Part shown: positions 24,368 to 34,666 of the stretch, piece by piece
How positions within the stretch are numbered: the first letter of the stretch is position 1
Layout of the letters: the number at the start of each line of letters is the position of its first letter
Assembly: GCF_905220565.1 (NCBI RefSeq)
Contig: NC_059421.1
Span: 3,801,501 to 3,865,500, forward strand
Length of the DNA: 64,000 bases
Direction of reading: 5' to 3'
Source of the DNA: Melitaea cinxia
Taxonomy: Eukaryota > Arthropoda > Insecta > Lepidoptera > Nymphalidae
Program-made: the position numbers and the translations under genes
The notes under the pieces: generated by a model
What the model was told of the DNA's origin: nothing
Database searches by the model: none
What the model saw: only the letters and a program-made list of their open reading frames with translations

Positions 24368-24550
24368 TTATGTACGACCCCGCCACCCGTAGGCAACGGG
24401 AGTGTGGGACTTCCGGCGCAGACAGAACGCGCCAGAGTACCCACTAAAACCAACGGTACCCTCATCGTCGTTGTCAGACTCTACGGGATCGCTAACGCAC
24501 GCAAACGTGACACCCCCGAAAGATCTATACAATATGCTTAGAAATATCAT
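24368..24550 (-). other. GC-richer 60-codon open frame, possible LINE remnant
   Basis: A GC-rich island in AT-rich DNA, open for 60 codons on minus with an acidic run (VESDNDDEG). It could be a decayed LINE piece: the CACACTCCCGTTG segment resembles the CTCCACACTCCCACCGG in the R1-clade end at 33371-33814. The evidence is weak. It directly abuts repeat E. Confidence 0.3.
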
Positions 24551-24558
24551 ATTTATTT

Positions 24559-24866
24559 AATTCGTCCGCGTGGAATTTAACAAAAAAGTTATTGTTCAGT
24601 TCACAGAGTTATAAAATAAATAAATTTCTAAAATAAAAGTAGCCTAAGTTACTCCTTACTATATTAGCTATCTGCCAGTAAAAAACCCGTCTAAATAGAT
24701 TCAGCCGTTTCAGAGATTAGCCTGAACAAACAGACAGACAGACAGACAAAAAATTGTAAAAAATGTTATTTTGGTATATGTATCGTGTATACGTCCATAT
24801 GCATTTAGTAAAAAGCGGTTATTTTAATATTACAAACAGACACTCCAACTTTATTTACTTGTATAG
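24559..24866 (+). repeat. Dispersed repeat E, unit 1 of head-to-tail pair
   Basis: Starts at TTCGTCCGCGTGGAATTT and ends TTGTATAGA. It contains the CAGCCGTTTCAGAGATTAGC block and a (CAGA)n run. It is followed without a gap by a second unit in the same direction. Confidence 0.8.
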
Positions 24867-25050
24867 ACTAGCTGTGCCCGCGACTTCATCCGCGTGAAAT
24901 TTAGTTCGTGGAGTTAGTTCAGTTCGCCGAGTTATAAAATAAAAAAATTGTAAAATAAAAGTAGCCTAAACTACTTCTTATTACATCAGCTATCTGCCAG
25001 TGAAAGTTCCGTTAAAATTTGTCCAACCATTTTAGAGATAACTGTTTGAC
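24867..25050 (+). repeat. Dispersed repeat E, unit 2, truncated
   Basis: Begins CTAGCTGTGCCCGCG directly after unit 1. It runs through the TATCTGCCAGTGAAAGT block and decays near 25050 before the (CAGA)n run. Confidence 0.78.
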
Positions 25051-25469
25051 AACTAAAAATTTTTATAGCTAGGGCTATTTTTAATACATTACGGTACTGT
25101 CAGATTTCGCTGTACTTTTTTTCGAAGGACTTTTTAACAATATTCAATTTATTTTAAATTTATTGCATTTGGGAAAGAGCAATAGCGCTGCTTCAAAGTT
25201 AATAAATCTTAATATTTTGTTTTATTACGAATTTCGTACTAAACAAACATGAATGAGTCAGTAAACTTTGATATTACTTTAATAGCAAGAGCTTCGAGCT
25301 TGGTGAAGTGAATTCTGAAAATTCATACACAATTTATCACATTCAAAACGCTAACAACTACAGAATATTCGTATACTTTGTACATTACAGTCGGTATAAA
25401 TATTACAAATACAAACTGTCATTCAACACACACAGGACCTATCAGACTCGAGAGACATATAGATTTACT
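25051..25469. other. AT-rich stretch, nothing supported
   Basis: A 71-codon plus frame (25308-25523) runs into the SINE C copy and is not called. Confidence 0.45.
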
Positions 25470-25742
25470 AGGTCGGCAAACAAGCGCACGGCTCACCTGA
25501 TGGTAGGCGATTACCGAACCTAGCTTATAGAGGTCTGCAACAACAGAAGCATCGCAAGCGCTTTGCCGACCCTATTCCCTAATTCCCCCCAGGAGAGCTG
25601 GTCACCTTACTCACCAACAGGAACACAATACTGCTTGAAAACAGTATTATTTAGCTGTGATCTTCTGTAAGGTCGAGGTACTACCCCAGTCGGACTGCTC
25701 CATGTTTTGACCAGAAAATTTCTGCTGTGCCCTAACTTAGTT
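25470..25742 (+). repeat. SINE-like family C copy (reference orientation)
   Basis: Starts AGGTCGGCAAACAAGCGCAC. It carries the dyad CTGCTTGAAAACAG and the segment GAGGTACTACCCCAGTCGG, and ends near TGTGCCCTAACTTAG. It is the cleanest uninterrupted copy here and is the natural empty-site comparison for the R1-clade insertion at 43053. No polymerase III boxes are obvious, so calling it a SINE is provisional. Confidence 0.8.
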
Positions 25743-26610
25743 AAAACTTAAAAGCTTCGTAATGTTTATAATTTGGAAAATGCAAAATCTACTAAATAAG
25801 CATATAGTCTGCGTAATTTTAATCACGTCGTGACACACCGAGTACAAAAGAAACTGAATATTAGGTATATACCTATTATTCTGCAATGAATAAGCAAATT
25901 AAGCCCCTTTCCATGCGGGTAATGAAGCTGAACTTTGGTATTTTAGGGCGTGAAAGTATGTAACGGGCAACGCTACATTACTACTTTATAAAGGCTTATT
26001 ATTATACCTTTTGTGTAAAATTTTACGGGTTTATTAATATGTATGTAACAGAGAAATATCAAGCTATATTCTATAAATTAACCGGGACAAAGGAAACACA
26101 CGTTGGCACTTGGTTGATCGTTTATTCACACTTAAATCGCAAGTTCTAAATACCCCCATATTTATACATATAGAAATAATGTTTCTACCTGCAATCTACA
26201 CATATTACAATAACAAGGAATTTCCGAGAGTAAATTTGGATGTATTTAAAAATAGAATTTTAAAAGCTTTGTACGGAAAAATAAACAAAAACAAACAAGC
26301 TATTTTTAATAATGTATGGTTATTTTTAATTGCAAATCTATTTTTATATTGTTTATATTGTGATATTATTTTCATTAAATGGTACTTTTGTTCTTATTGA
26401 ACTGAAATGGTACGTAATACGCTCGTCTTTATATCGGTAAAGCATAGTTGTGTTTAATTCGTACATATTTAAATTGTAATTAAGGGGTGTACTAATATGA
26501 TATTCTAGCAACTGATTTCGACTACGTTTTTATATTTTATATACATTTCACTTACTAATTACAGCAATTTAATAAATTAATGTTGAAATATTAGCCAATT
26601 TCACTCAATC
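25743..26610. other. AT-rich stretch with unsupported 96-codon frame
   Basis: The frame 26110-26400 is rich in Ile, Asn, Lys and Phe, as expected for AT-rich random sequence, and ends in hydrophobic residues. No start context, domain or neighbour supports a gene. Confidence 0.45.
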
Positions 26611-26680
26611 GCTTAAGCGTAATAGCCCACAGCTGGGCATAGCCATCTTTCTACATGTAGGAGAAGGATCAAAGCTCAAT
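26611..26680 (-). repeat. SINE family A tail fragment
   Basis: Reads CCCACAGCTGGGCATAGCC then CTACATGTAGGAGAAGGATC, which is the reverse complement of the family A 3' tail. Only about 70 bp remain. Confidence 0.65.
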
Positions 26681-27032
26681 AAAACAGGAATAATATTTTT
26701 GGAATTACTTAGAAGCCTAAGTCTTGTACAGTAAAAAATAAATTTAGATTTATTACAGTTTTAAATATTTTTACGTTACTAGATTTAATTTTAAATTTAT
26801 CAAAAGTTTATGTAACAACTACTCGATCAATTTTTTTAAAGACGAACCTTATACGTACGTATAGAAATCGCTTAAGAAATGGTAAAAACTTTTAAGATGT
26901 TTTAAGCATTTAATGGTAGGGCTAATGAGTTGCATTATTTAAATGGAATGTTAATTGTTTGAAACAACATGAATAGTTTAATGTTGTTTAAAACAATTAA
27001 CACTTAATAATCATAATATATTTTATACACTT
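26681..27032. other. AT-rich spacer with imperfect dyad
   Basis: Around 26949-27003 the blocks TTAATTGTTTGAAACAACAT and GTTGTTTAAAACAATTAA form an imperfect inverted repeat. No gene. Confidence 0.45.
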
Positions 27033-27345
27033 GCTCTGTGGTTACGGCAGTAAGAATATAGTCACTCTTTCTCTCTTTCCGTGGGTGTAGTAAGAGGCAA
27101 CTAAGGTATAACACAGTTCCACTACCACCTTGGAACTTAAAAAGCCGATCGATGGCGGGATAACCACCCAACTGCTGACTTTTAAATACACAGGCCGAAG
27201 ACGGGCAGCAGCGTCTTCAGTGCGACAAAGTCAGCCCTGCGGTCACCAACCCTGCCCAGCGTGGTGGGCAAATCACATGAGTTCAGGCCATTCTTGGCGC
27301 GAACTTGTGGAGGCCTATGTCCAGCAGTGGACTGTATTAGGCTGA
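27033..27345 (+). repeat. SINE family B, near full length
   Basis: Head near GCTCTGTGGTTACGGCAG, tail ending at GGCTGA. The last 17 codons of its internal plus frame read WRELVEAYVQQWTVLG before the stop. This matches, in frame, the C-terminal codons of the RTE-type LINE end at 29478-29647 (WRELGEAYVQQWTAIG). The SINE therefore carries a LINE-derived tail. Confidence 0.87.
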
Positions 27346-28050
27346 AGTGTAATCATTACACAACTTCCATTAACAAAACCATTAATATACCTGAAGCATT
27401 CCAGGTATGAATTACGACGGTAACACTCTGTGTATTACGTTACCAACTCGGTGGTTGAGACGAATACATTTCAAGGAAATTATAACTAAAGTGTGTAACT
27501 GAGTATGCAAATGTTTGTAATTAGTAGTGTATGTTCTAAATGCTTAATAGTCCAGTCATTTAGTTTGAAAAATAAGGCATATAATTTCACGTGAAAGAAG
27601 CAAGCTAATTTTTAGTTACGTTGTAGACGAGTTTTCGACCTGGATTTTCCACGGAGCCGCCATCTTGAGACAGGTTCAAATTGGGTTTTTTCTCGATAAT
27701 TCGGCATTCCATCACAATACGAGAAGTGTGCTTATATACTTTTTTGTTGCTTTTTGTACGCTCTACGATTAGTGCCATATGAATTTTTAAACTATTGTTT
27801 TCACATGAATTTTCAAATGTACATAATGTCTGGACTATTATTAATAGTAGTTATGTTAAATATTATATTCTCAATGCTAAATTTATATCTTTCTCTGTTT
27901 ATATACGCCGTGGCATATTGTTTAGACAGACTGACATTTTATTTTTTCAAAATTTCGATTTTAGTCTGTATATTCATAGTAAAACAACGGCAATTAGTTC
28001 TACGATAGTAAAGTATTTAGACCGACTTCATTTTTTTTTAATATTTAGAC
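27346..28050. other. AT-rich stretch, nothing supported
   Basis: Two overlapping frames of 84 and 93 codons (27754-28076) are AT-driven and lack domains. Confidence 0.45.
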
Positions 28051-28120
28051 TAGCGCTTGACTGCGATCTCACCTGATGGTGAGTGAAGATGCTGCCTAAG
28101 AGGGTGCGTGCTTGCCTAAA
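28051..28120 (+). repeat. Dispersed repeat fragment F
   Basis: The core GCGCTTGACTGCGATCTCAC followed by CTGATGGTGAGTGA is a motif I recognise from lepidopteran interspersed repeats. Only about 70 bp is present. Confidence 0.5.
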
Positions 28121-29425
28121 GATCTTAGTAACAATGTTTTAAGGATAGCTACATAATAGCTGCATTTATGTACGGCGTAGCTAACGCGATTCTATATAAA
28201 AATACATACTTTATTAGCTATTGTATAAAGCACGCTAGGCTTACCTTTGCATCTTTCTATTCCAACGCAGCGTAAGGCCTTTATTCGCTCTAAGACAAAG
28301 ACAGCCTCTGAATTCATTTCAAACGCTTGGATGTCAATTGAAAATTTTAATTTCAAATACTTACTTGAGTGTAACCTAAAAAAGCTTTGTTCCTAACATT
28401 AAATAAGTTACAATTAAGCGATATTAAATTTCTTCTGTATAAGTTTATATATTAATCCTAAATTTGTAGCGCTATCCATCAGACCAACCAGGAAAAGTTT
28501 AGCGGATAATTCCTCCCCTAATCCGCAATTAATTTCCTTAGTCAGTATAAACAAGAATTCACAGAACATGCTTCCTTAAGTTACGCAGATATCATCAATA
28601 CATTTATTTAAAACTCGATAATCTCATCGGTTCATATTGAGTATTTACCTAAAAATTCAAACAGGCAGGTAAGTAAAGAAAAAAAGAAGGTAATACCATT
28701 AAAGGCCGTAAACAAATGAGTATAGAAGTCATAATAAGGTGTTAAATATTTAAGAAAAAAGGGCTGTAAAAAAGGGCTCGACAGACTTGAAATATGATTC
28801 TATTAATTTCTTCCACTAATCATAACTTGGACAGCTCTTTAATTAGATGATCTCTCATTTTGAACAGTTCACGAAAAATCCGTCTACCTAAATATTTAAT
28901 CCAGTTCAGCGCCAAGTCAGACTACACTGTCGTTGTTTCCGGAAAGGAATTTTAATTTAAAATACACTCCTTTACAGGAAATAAGACTAACTTAAATATT
29001 TACAGGAACAAATTTTAACATGGTTAAATGGGGCTATCAGCTACGAAGCTAAAAGAATTCACTGCTAACACATTCCCTAAATTTTATTAGCACAATTTCT
29101 TTATATAACAGAAGATATGTGACAGGTCAAATGACCAGGTGATTAGTAAATTGATAAATGAGAAAATTATTATCCTATAAAATAAATACCGTCCTTATCA
29201 AACATACTAATAGGACCTCCAGAAATATTTAACGAGTAATTTTCCTTGAATATTAAATGTTCCACATATAAATTGAATTGTTGCGTCTTTTCAGTTTGAC
29301 ACTTTCTAATAAAATTATAAAAAACGAAATAATGTGCCGTTTATCATTATATTTATTATTTTCCTATGTTTTATTTTGGTTTTTTCTCTGTTTCTTAATT
29401 ATGTTTGTATACTGCTGTTTAATTG
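28121..29425. other. AT-rich stretch, no feature seen
   Basis: No supported gene, RNA or repeat. Confidence 0.5.
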
Positions 29426-29468
29426 TATGGACTTTGTCTGAAATAAAATTATTATTATTATAATTATT
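29426..29468 (+). mobile_element. LINE-type 3' terminus with (ATT)n
   Basis: TTTGTCTGAAATAAAATTATTATTA resembles the terminus at 36525-36592 (TTGCCTGAAATAAAG then (ATT)n). The shared end suggests 5'-truncated tails of one LINE family. The RTE fragment inserted into this (ATT)n tract. Confidence 0.45.
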
Positions 29469-29477
29469 ATCAACATA

Positions 29478-29647
29478 TAGATATCTTGGAAAACGCAGTG
29501 TGGGACGTCCTCCGGCCCATTGTACCGACGATCTACGTAAGATTGCCGGTGTAGGCTGGATGAGGATTGCGGAAAACCGGGATGTCTGGCGCGAACTTGG
29601 GGAGGCCTATGTCCAACAGTGGACTGCAATAGGCTGAGCTGAAGCTG
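29478..29647 (+). mobile_element. RTE-type LINE 3' end, 5'-truncated, with target-site duplication
   Basis: The plus strand from about 29492 encodes the C-terminal ~46 residues of an RTE-type endonuclease-reverse transcriptase. It begins VGRPPAHCTDDLRKIAG and ends EAYVQQWTAIG before a TGA stop. The insert is only 170 bp and is flanked by the exact 9-bp direct repeat ATCAACATA at 29469-29477 and 29648-29656. This is a dead-on-arrival copy. It is valuable because it shows the source of the SINE B tail: its last ~55 bp match that tail nearly base for base. The RTE call rests on my memory of the C-terminal motif. Confidence 0.8.
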
Positions 29648-29656
29648 ATCAACATA

Positions 29657-31360
29657 AAATAAAAACTTATTTCCACTTAAGAAAGTATAAAAGTGTAGTA
29701 AAAAAAAAATTAATGCAAATATTTCAAAGCTATGCAAAGAACCGTAAAAAGTTTTAAAAGATCGTTAAGAAAGAGATTTCGCCGATTTAACCAAGAAGAT
29801 TTATTAAACTTACTTTTCAATATGAAAGAATCCTCTAAGGAAAATTAATTTGAGGTTTTAATCTCGGCATCAATGACAGACGCTTGATAGATATCTCATG
29901 TATTTGCCTTGTTGTACAATATAAAGCAGCTGGCTGACCTGAATTTAGTATTTGTGTCACTATCTGTTGTAACCATAACTACGAGGGAAGTGTTTAAAAG
30001 TGTATGTAATGTACATTTATTGGAGTCAAAATTCTTTGACTCACGTGCAGCGGCGTTATAATCTTTTTGGGGTGATGAAATCTCGTGCGTTCGTGACACT
30101 AACACGCTTATAGCAATATATCTGTAGCTATACAGCTGACAAATTGTGCCACATTATACACAAAACTTTAATTTAAATATTACGAAATTTCTAATTTTCA
30201 TACTAAAAGTATTAAGTTTTCATAGCTTATGTTATCGTAGCTTATTCTTATTTGAAGAATGACCAAAATTTATATGTTATGTAAAAAACTACCAGAGTTA
30301 AATTAAACCTACTAAGTTCAGTATGTTGATAATAATTATAACTTCCATACTAAATGGTGACTAACAGAACAAAATTAATAGAAAACTTAATTATTACTAT
30401 ATTTTTGTTTATTCGATGCTATCCTAAGAATTAACTATAAAACGTAGTAAAAAGGACTAGAAGTAGTGGAGAAAGCTTGTATCGTAAAAATGTACTTCTT
30501 ACGTGATATAATCAAATACAAGTTACTCTATGTCGTAAAATATACTCATTTCATATGAACCTTGTAATAGCTACGCTTGTGTAAAAATATTTTCATTTCG
30601 CTCCTCGAACATAGGCTCTTTATAAATTAATTAATATCCTTGTTTATTTACTCTATCATAGTTTACCACTAAAGTTAAATGCTAGTAGATGGATCCCACA
30701 TATGTACAAACATTACAAACTGAGGTAGAATATAGGCAAAAATCGACTCTGAAATAACATCGACTAAATGGAAGTCCAGGACCTAGTGGGTGTAGGGAGG
30801 GACTTATCTAACTTTTGTATGTTTGAAGGCCTGAAATGTTTTGAGTGAGATTGTAATCGTCTATTTTGATTTATATCACAAATCAAATTTATTTTAATTT
30901 TAAAGTAAAAGTGGCACTTTCTTGTAACAAAGATGTTAAATTATTATCTTTTTTTGTCAAAGAGGTATTTAAAAGATAAGTCGAAATACCGCGCCTGTGT
31001 CTACATGGTAACATCTAACTCGGGCTCTCTAAATCTAAATTCGATAAAAGTGCCTTTAGCTGCCTAGTAAAGTACGAGATAACCTTTTGGTACCGTCGCT
31101 TTAATTTGCTTTCGCTTGGCGGTCGCTCACTGGATAATTTAGTTTTGAAGCTGCTCTACTGAAACTGACGAAATTTATCAAACTACTTTCTGACGATTTT
31201 CATAAGCCATAGTTAACAGTTGTTTATGTCGAGCAGATTGCCAGAATAAATAATGATAGTAGTGCTCCGTGATTGAAATGTGTTCTAATTTTGAGCTCGC
31301 GTAAGTCATGTAAGAAACGATGCTATTTTATAATTCTATTTTGGAATTCACTGGCCTGTT
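29657..31360. other. AT-rich stretch, no feature seen
   Basis: Frames of up to 69 codons have no support. No recognised repeat. Confidence 0.5.
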
Positions 31361-31430
31361 TGCGCAGTTTGTCGTGTGTGCTTTCTGCTCCGCGGGCAGT
31401 GGGTTCGATTCCCACCTGAGTCTGGGTGTA
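31361..31430 (+). repeat. tRNA-like SINE fragment
   Basis: The segment GTGGGTTCGATTCCCACCTG contains a good B-box-like motif and a T-arm-like dyad (GTGGG...CCCAC). The A box is poor and no cloverleaf is convincing, so I treat it as SINE-derived. Related heads occur at 36756 and 56291. Confidence 0.5.
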
Positions 31431-31449
31431 ATATATAAATATAATTTTT

Positions 31450-31655
31450 ACTAGCTGACCCCGCAAACGTTGTTTTGTCATATATGTTATTAACCCCCTT
31501 CATCCCCTCCCCTCCTTATAACGTAGGGGTATAAAAAATAAATGTTGGCAGATTTTCAGACCTACCCAATATACGCACAAAATTTCATAAAAATCGGTCT
31601 AGCCGTTTCGGAGGAGTATTGTAACTAACATTGCGACACGAGAATTTTATATAAT
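31450..31655 (+). repeat. Dispersed repeat G, unit 1 of tandem pair
   Basis: Runs from ACTAGCTGACCCCGCAAACG, through CAGACCTACCCAATAT and AGCCGTTTCGGAGGAGT, to AGAATTTTATATAAT. It is followed directly by a second unit in the same orientation. Confidence 0.8.
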
Positions 31656-31860
31656 ACTAGCTGACCCCGCAAACGTTTCTTAGCCATATATGTTATTAAC
31701 CCGCTTAATCCCCCCCCCTTATAACTTAGGGGTATGAAAAATAGATGTTGGCCGATTCTCAGACCTACCCAATATGACCACAAAATTTTATTAAAATCGG
31801 TCGAGCCGTTTCGGAGGAGTTCAATATTTAACACCATGACATAAGAATTTTATATATTAG
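31656..31860 (+). repeat. Dispersed repeat G, unit 2 of tandem pair
   Basis: Same order of blocks as unit 1, about 205 bp, diverged by point changes and small indels. It ends at TTTTATATATTAGATA. Confidence 0.8.
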
Positions 31861-32145
31861 ATAAGATTTATATGTATCATTTCCACCTATATGTATTTAT
31901 AAAAAAAAAATATTTATCTATATCAGCCGGCTGTTACCTATAACGCAAGCATTAAGTTACTTACCTAAGGAAGAGATGACTGTGTGTGAATGTTATAAGA
32001 TATTTATTTATTTATTATTTATTTGTATTGACAGATGTCTTCCGTCTTACGTCAGGAACATATACTTATCGCCGATGATCGGTCGATGCGATATCACTGA
32101 AAGACATATTAGACAACGCAGAAATACTAAATGTCTTTATTACCG
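31861..32145. other. Spacer, nothing seen
   Basis: No recognised feature. The frame 31976-32182 runs into repeat E. Confidence 0.45.
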
Positions 32146-32464
32146 ACTAGCCTGCCCGCAACTTCGTCCGCGTGGAATCTAAAAAAAGTTATTGTTCAAT
32201 TCGTACAGTTATAAAATAATTTTCTAAAATAAAAGTAGCCTAAGTTACTCCTTATTAAATCAGCTATCTGCCAGTAAAAGCCGCGTCAAAATCGGCCCAG
32301 CCGTTTCAGAGATTAGCCGGAACAAACATACAAACAGATAGGCAAAAGTTGTAAAAAATGTTATTTTGGTATATGTACCGTGTATACATCCATATACATT
32401 AAGTAAAAAAACAGTTATTTTAATATTACAAACAGACAATCCAATTTTATTTATTTGTATAGAT
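32146..32464 (+). repeat. Dispersed repeat E, full-length-like
   Basis: Starts ACTAGCCTGCCCGCAAC, contains CAGCCGTTTCAGAGATTAGC, and ends TTTATTTGTATAGATT. The length (~319 bp) agrees with the copies at 22417 and 24559. Confidence 0.8.
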
Positions 32465-32723
32465 TTGCTTAGCATCACAATGTTAGATTTTGAGACGAGT
32501 AATACAAATAACAAGACAGAGAGTTGAGATAGTATCTGTCCACTAAGATAATTGGGAACATCGTTAACCAATGTAACTTAGCGTAATTTGTTACTGAATT
32601 AAACGGCTAAGTTTAATTCTCTAATGAACACTATGTGACAACAATGTTGCTCGTATAAGGCTTATTAACTACAATTCATAACTTAACAAAAAATTGTTTT
32701 CTAATTAACAACGCTTTTTTAAT

Positions 32724-32942
32724 ATCATATCAAAAATCGACCGTTCCAGCGATGATCGAACCTGCAGTTACGGGTTTCTGTAGATGGCATAATGGTTGCT
32801 TAGAACTGAATATAAAATCATCATATCAAAAATTTCGATCTAATAGGTACATCGTTGCATAGCTTAATTGGACAGAACACCAACCCTGTCCGACGGAGAT
32901 GCAGGTACGATCACCGCTGGAACGGTCGATTTTTTATATGAT
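32724..32942. mobile_element. 219-bp foldback element with tRNA-like halves
   Basis: The arms 32724-32766 and 32900-32942 are inverted repeats of ~43 bp with about three mismatches. Each arm carries a B-box-like motif (GGTTCGATCAT read on minus at left, GGTACGATCAC on plus at right). Upstream of the right one, TAGCTTAATTGG at about 32859 resembles a tRNA A box. The layout suggests two SINE heads facing outward, or a MITE that captured one. Confidence 0.65.
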
Positions 32943-33236
32943 GTTTAAAAAATGTTTAGAATGTCTCTATTAATTATTCCCAAAACCAATTTCAAAATAA
33001 CAACTACTTTTAAAAATATAAATTATACATACAATTAACATTATTTTCTCAACGCAACCGTCATCACTGATTTGCGTCGTCAACTCACTAACCAGTAGGT
33101 ATCGCTGTAATAAGTTTTTATAAGCTTTTAAAAGATCTAATAATTTTTTACGGATCTGCCTGATTGCTGTAAATCTTATTTCTTAAGTTCAATAAACAAA
33201 CACATTAATTCGTTATTTTGTGTATACAACACTTAA
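32943..33236. other. AT-rich spacer, nothing seen
   Basis: No recognised feature. Confidence 0.45.
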
Positions 33237-33346
33237 GAGCTGTAGTTGGCGCGAGATGAAGTCAAACTTAAACACGTTTGGAGCAGCGAACGTGTGCACG
33301 AGTTGCATATTAGTGGCAACATTTTCGGTTAAGTACCGGTAAGTTA
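33237..33346 (+). other. Exon-edge-like motif, copy 2 of 2
   Basis: Shares TTGGCGCGAGA, an AAACACGTTTGGAGC block and GCACGAGTTGCA, in order, with 7980-8046. It also runs into a GTAAGT donor-like site at 33339-33344. The two copies are roughly 70% alike by eye. Function unknown. Confidence 0.25.
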
Positions 33347-33370
33347 GGTTATAATACATTTTAGCGTGTG

Positions 33371-33814
33371 CTCGTCGTCCGTGATCTTCTTCTGCGAGGA
33401 TGTCATGGCGTTAAAGGAGGCTGCAGAGCGACAGCACAGACCTACGCTCACGCTGACCCGCCACGTAGGAGACGACCAGGGGGAAGGAAAAGCCGATATA
33501 CGCTTCTTCACTCTTCGCAATAGAGTGGGAGAAGGGCACCATCCTTCCCACAAGCCTCCGTGGTAATAAAGCCATAACAGTGCCCGTAGGCATTCTATAG
33601 ATGAAGGCGGCACGGATGGGCCAACGATAGATTGGAGCATTACCGATGCGAAGCCGTCGATGCGAAAGCGATCCCGTGACGCCCCGCTATGACGATGAGG
33701 ATACCACTGAATTTTAGGGGGTATTCGGGGTCGTACCACTCCGAGCCGGGAGCTCCACACTCCCACCGGCCTCATCGGCAGGGTGCGTAAAAGCATTTCA
33801 CAGCGAAAAAAAAA
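33371..33814 (+). mobile_element. R1-clade LINE 3' end, 5'-truncated, with target-site duplication
   Basis: The plus frame from 33366 encodes VIFFCEDVMALKEAAERQHR. This aligns with the C-terminus of ORF2 in the LINE at 44974-48024 (VVSFCEEVMTQKETAERARE). A double stop near 33563, a ~240-bp 3' UTR and a short poly(A) follow. The 10-bp repeat AATACATTTT flanks it at 33353-33362 and 33815-33824, and the similarity extends a further ~8 bp imperfectly. The 150-codon antisense frame here is a shadow. Confidence 0.82.
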
Positions 33815-33824
33815 AATACATTTT

Positions 33825-34312
33825 GACGTGTGTATGGAGTATCCTTGTGACGAAATAGTGAATGGCAGATAATTAGAAAGTTATAAATGTAGACTTACAA
33901 ACAATCACGGTTTTAACACGCCTAAGGAATAGCAAGAAAATTTTATTTTTTATTCTACGGTACTTAGAAATGAAATTACGTGATGTAACGTGATATTTAA
34001 AAGAAAAACATTTTTAAAAGAGAACATGTTTAGAAGCCTTGCGTTGTTAACTCGATGACATTATCTTTTAATCCATAAATTAAAAAACAAATATTAACTT
34101 AATTTGACGCCGGCAAACCGTGTGTAAATATTATGAAGTACGAAGTTAAATATGTAAATACAGTGAGTTTCAAATAATTTTATATAAATACAGGAGAAAA
34201 TTTAATGAATTCTTTGATGAAGTTATGTGTTTATCGTATTTTAGTTTAAAATGCCTTACGCTATAAAGCAAAGCTTATCTGTAATACTGCTGACCCCAGA
34301 CGGCCTGCTTCA
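33825..34312. other. AT-rich spacer, nothing seen
   Basis: No recognised feature. Confidence 0.5.
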
Positions 34313-34321
34313 ACTTATTCT

Positions 34322-34657
34322 GTCATCATCATCATCATCACTTCAGCCTATCGTAGTCCACTGCTGGACACAGGCCTTCACAAGTTTGCGCCAAAAATTG
34401 CGTGAACTTATATGTGTTGCCCATAGTCACCACGCTGGGCAGGCGGGTTGGTGACCGCAGGTGCGATTTGTCGCACCGAAGACGCTGCTGCCCATCTTTG
34501 GCCTGTGTATTTCTAAGCTAGCAGTTGGATGGTTAGCCTACCAACAGTCGGCTTTTTAAGTTCCAAGGTGTTAGTGGAACTGTGTTATCCCTTAGTCGCC
34601 TCTTACGATGCCCACGGGAAGAGATGGGGTGGCTATGTTCTTTACTGCCGTAACCAT
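34322..34657 (-). repeat. SINE family B, near full length
   Basis: The minus-strand copy has a (TGA)n tail that appears as TCATCATCATCATCA on plus at 34323. The 9-bp direct repeat ACTTATTCT flanks it at 34313-34321 and 34658-34666. Frames of 67-79 codons inside it are SINE artefacts. Confidence 0.88.
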
Positions 34658-34666
34658 ACTTATTCT

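Noticed and set aside
26110..26400. 96-codon plus frame as a small gene
   Set aside because: Composition matches AT-rich random sequence; no start context, domain or splice signal.
33344..33796. 150-codon minus-strand frame
   Set aside because: It is the complement of a truncated R1-clade LINE end whose plus-strand frame aligns with ORF2.
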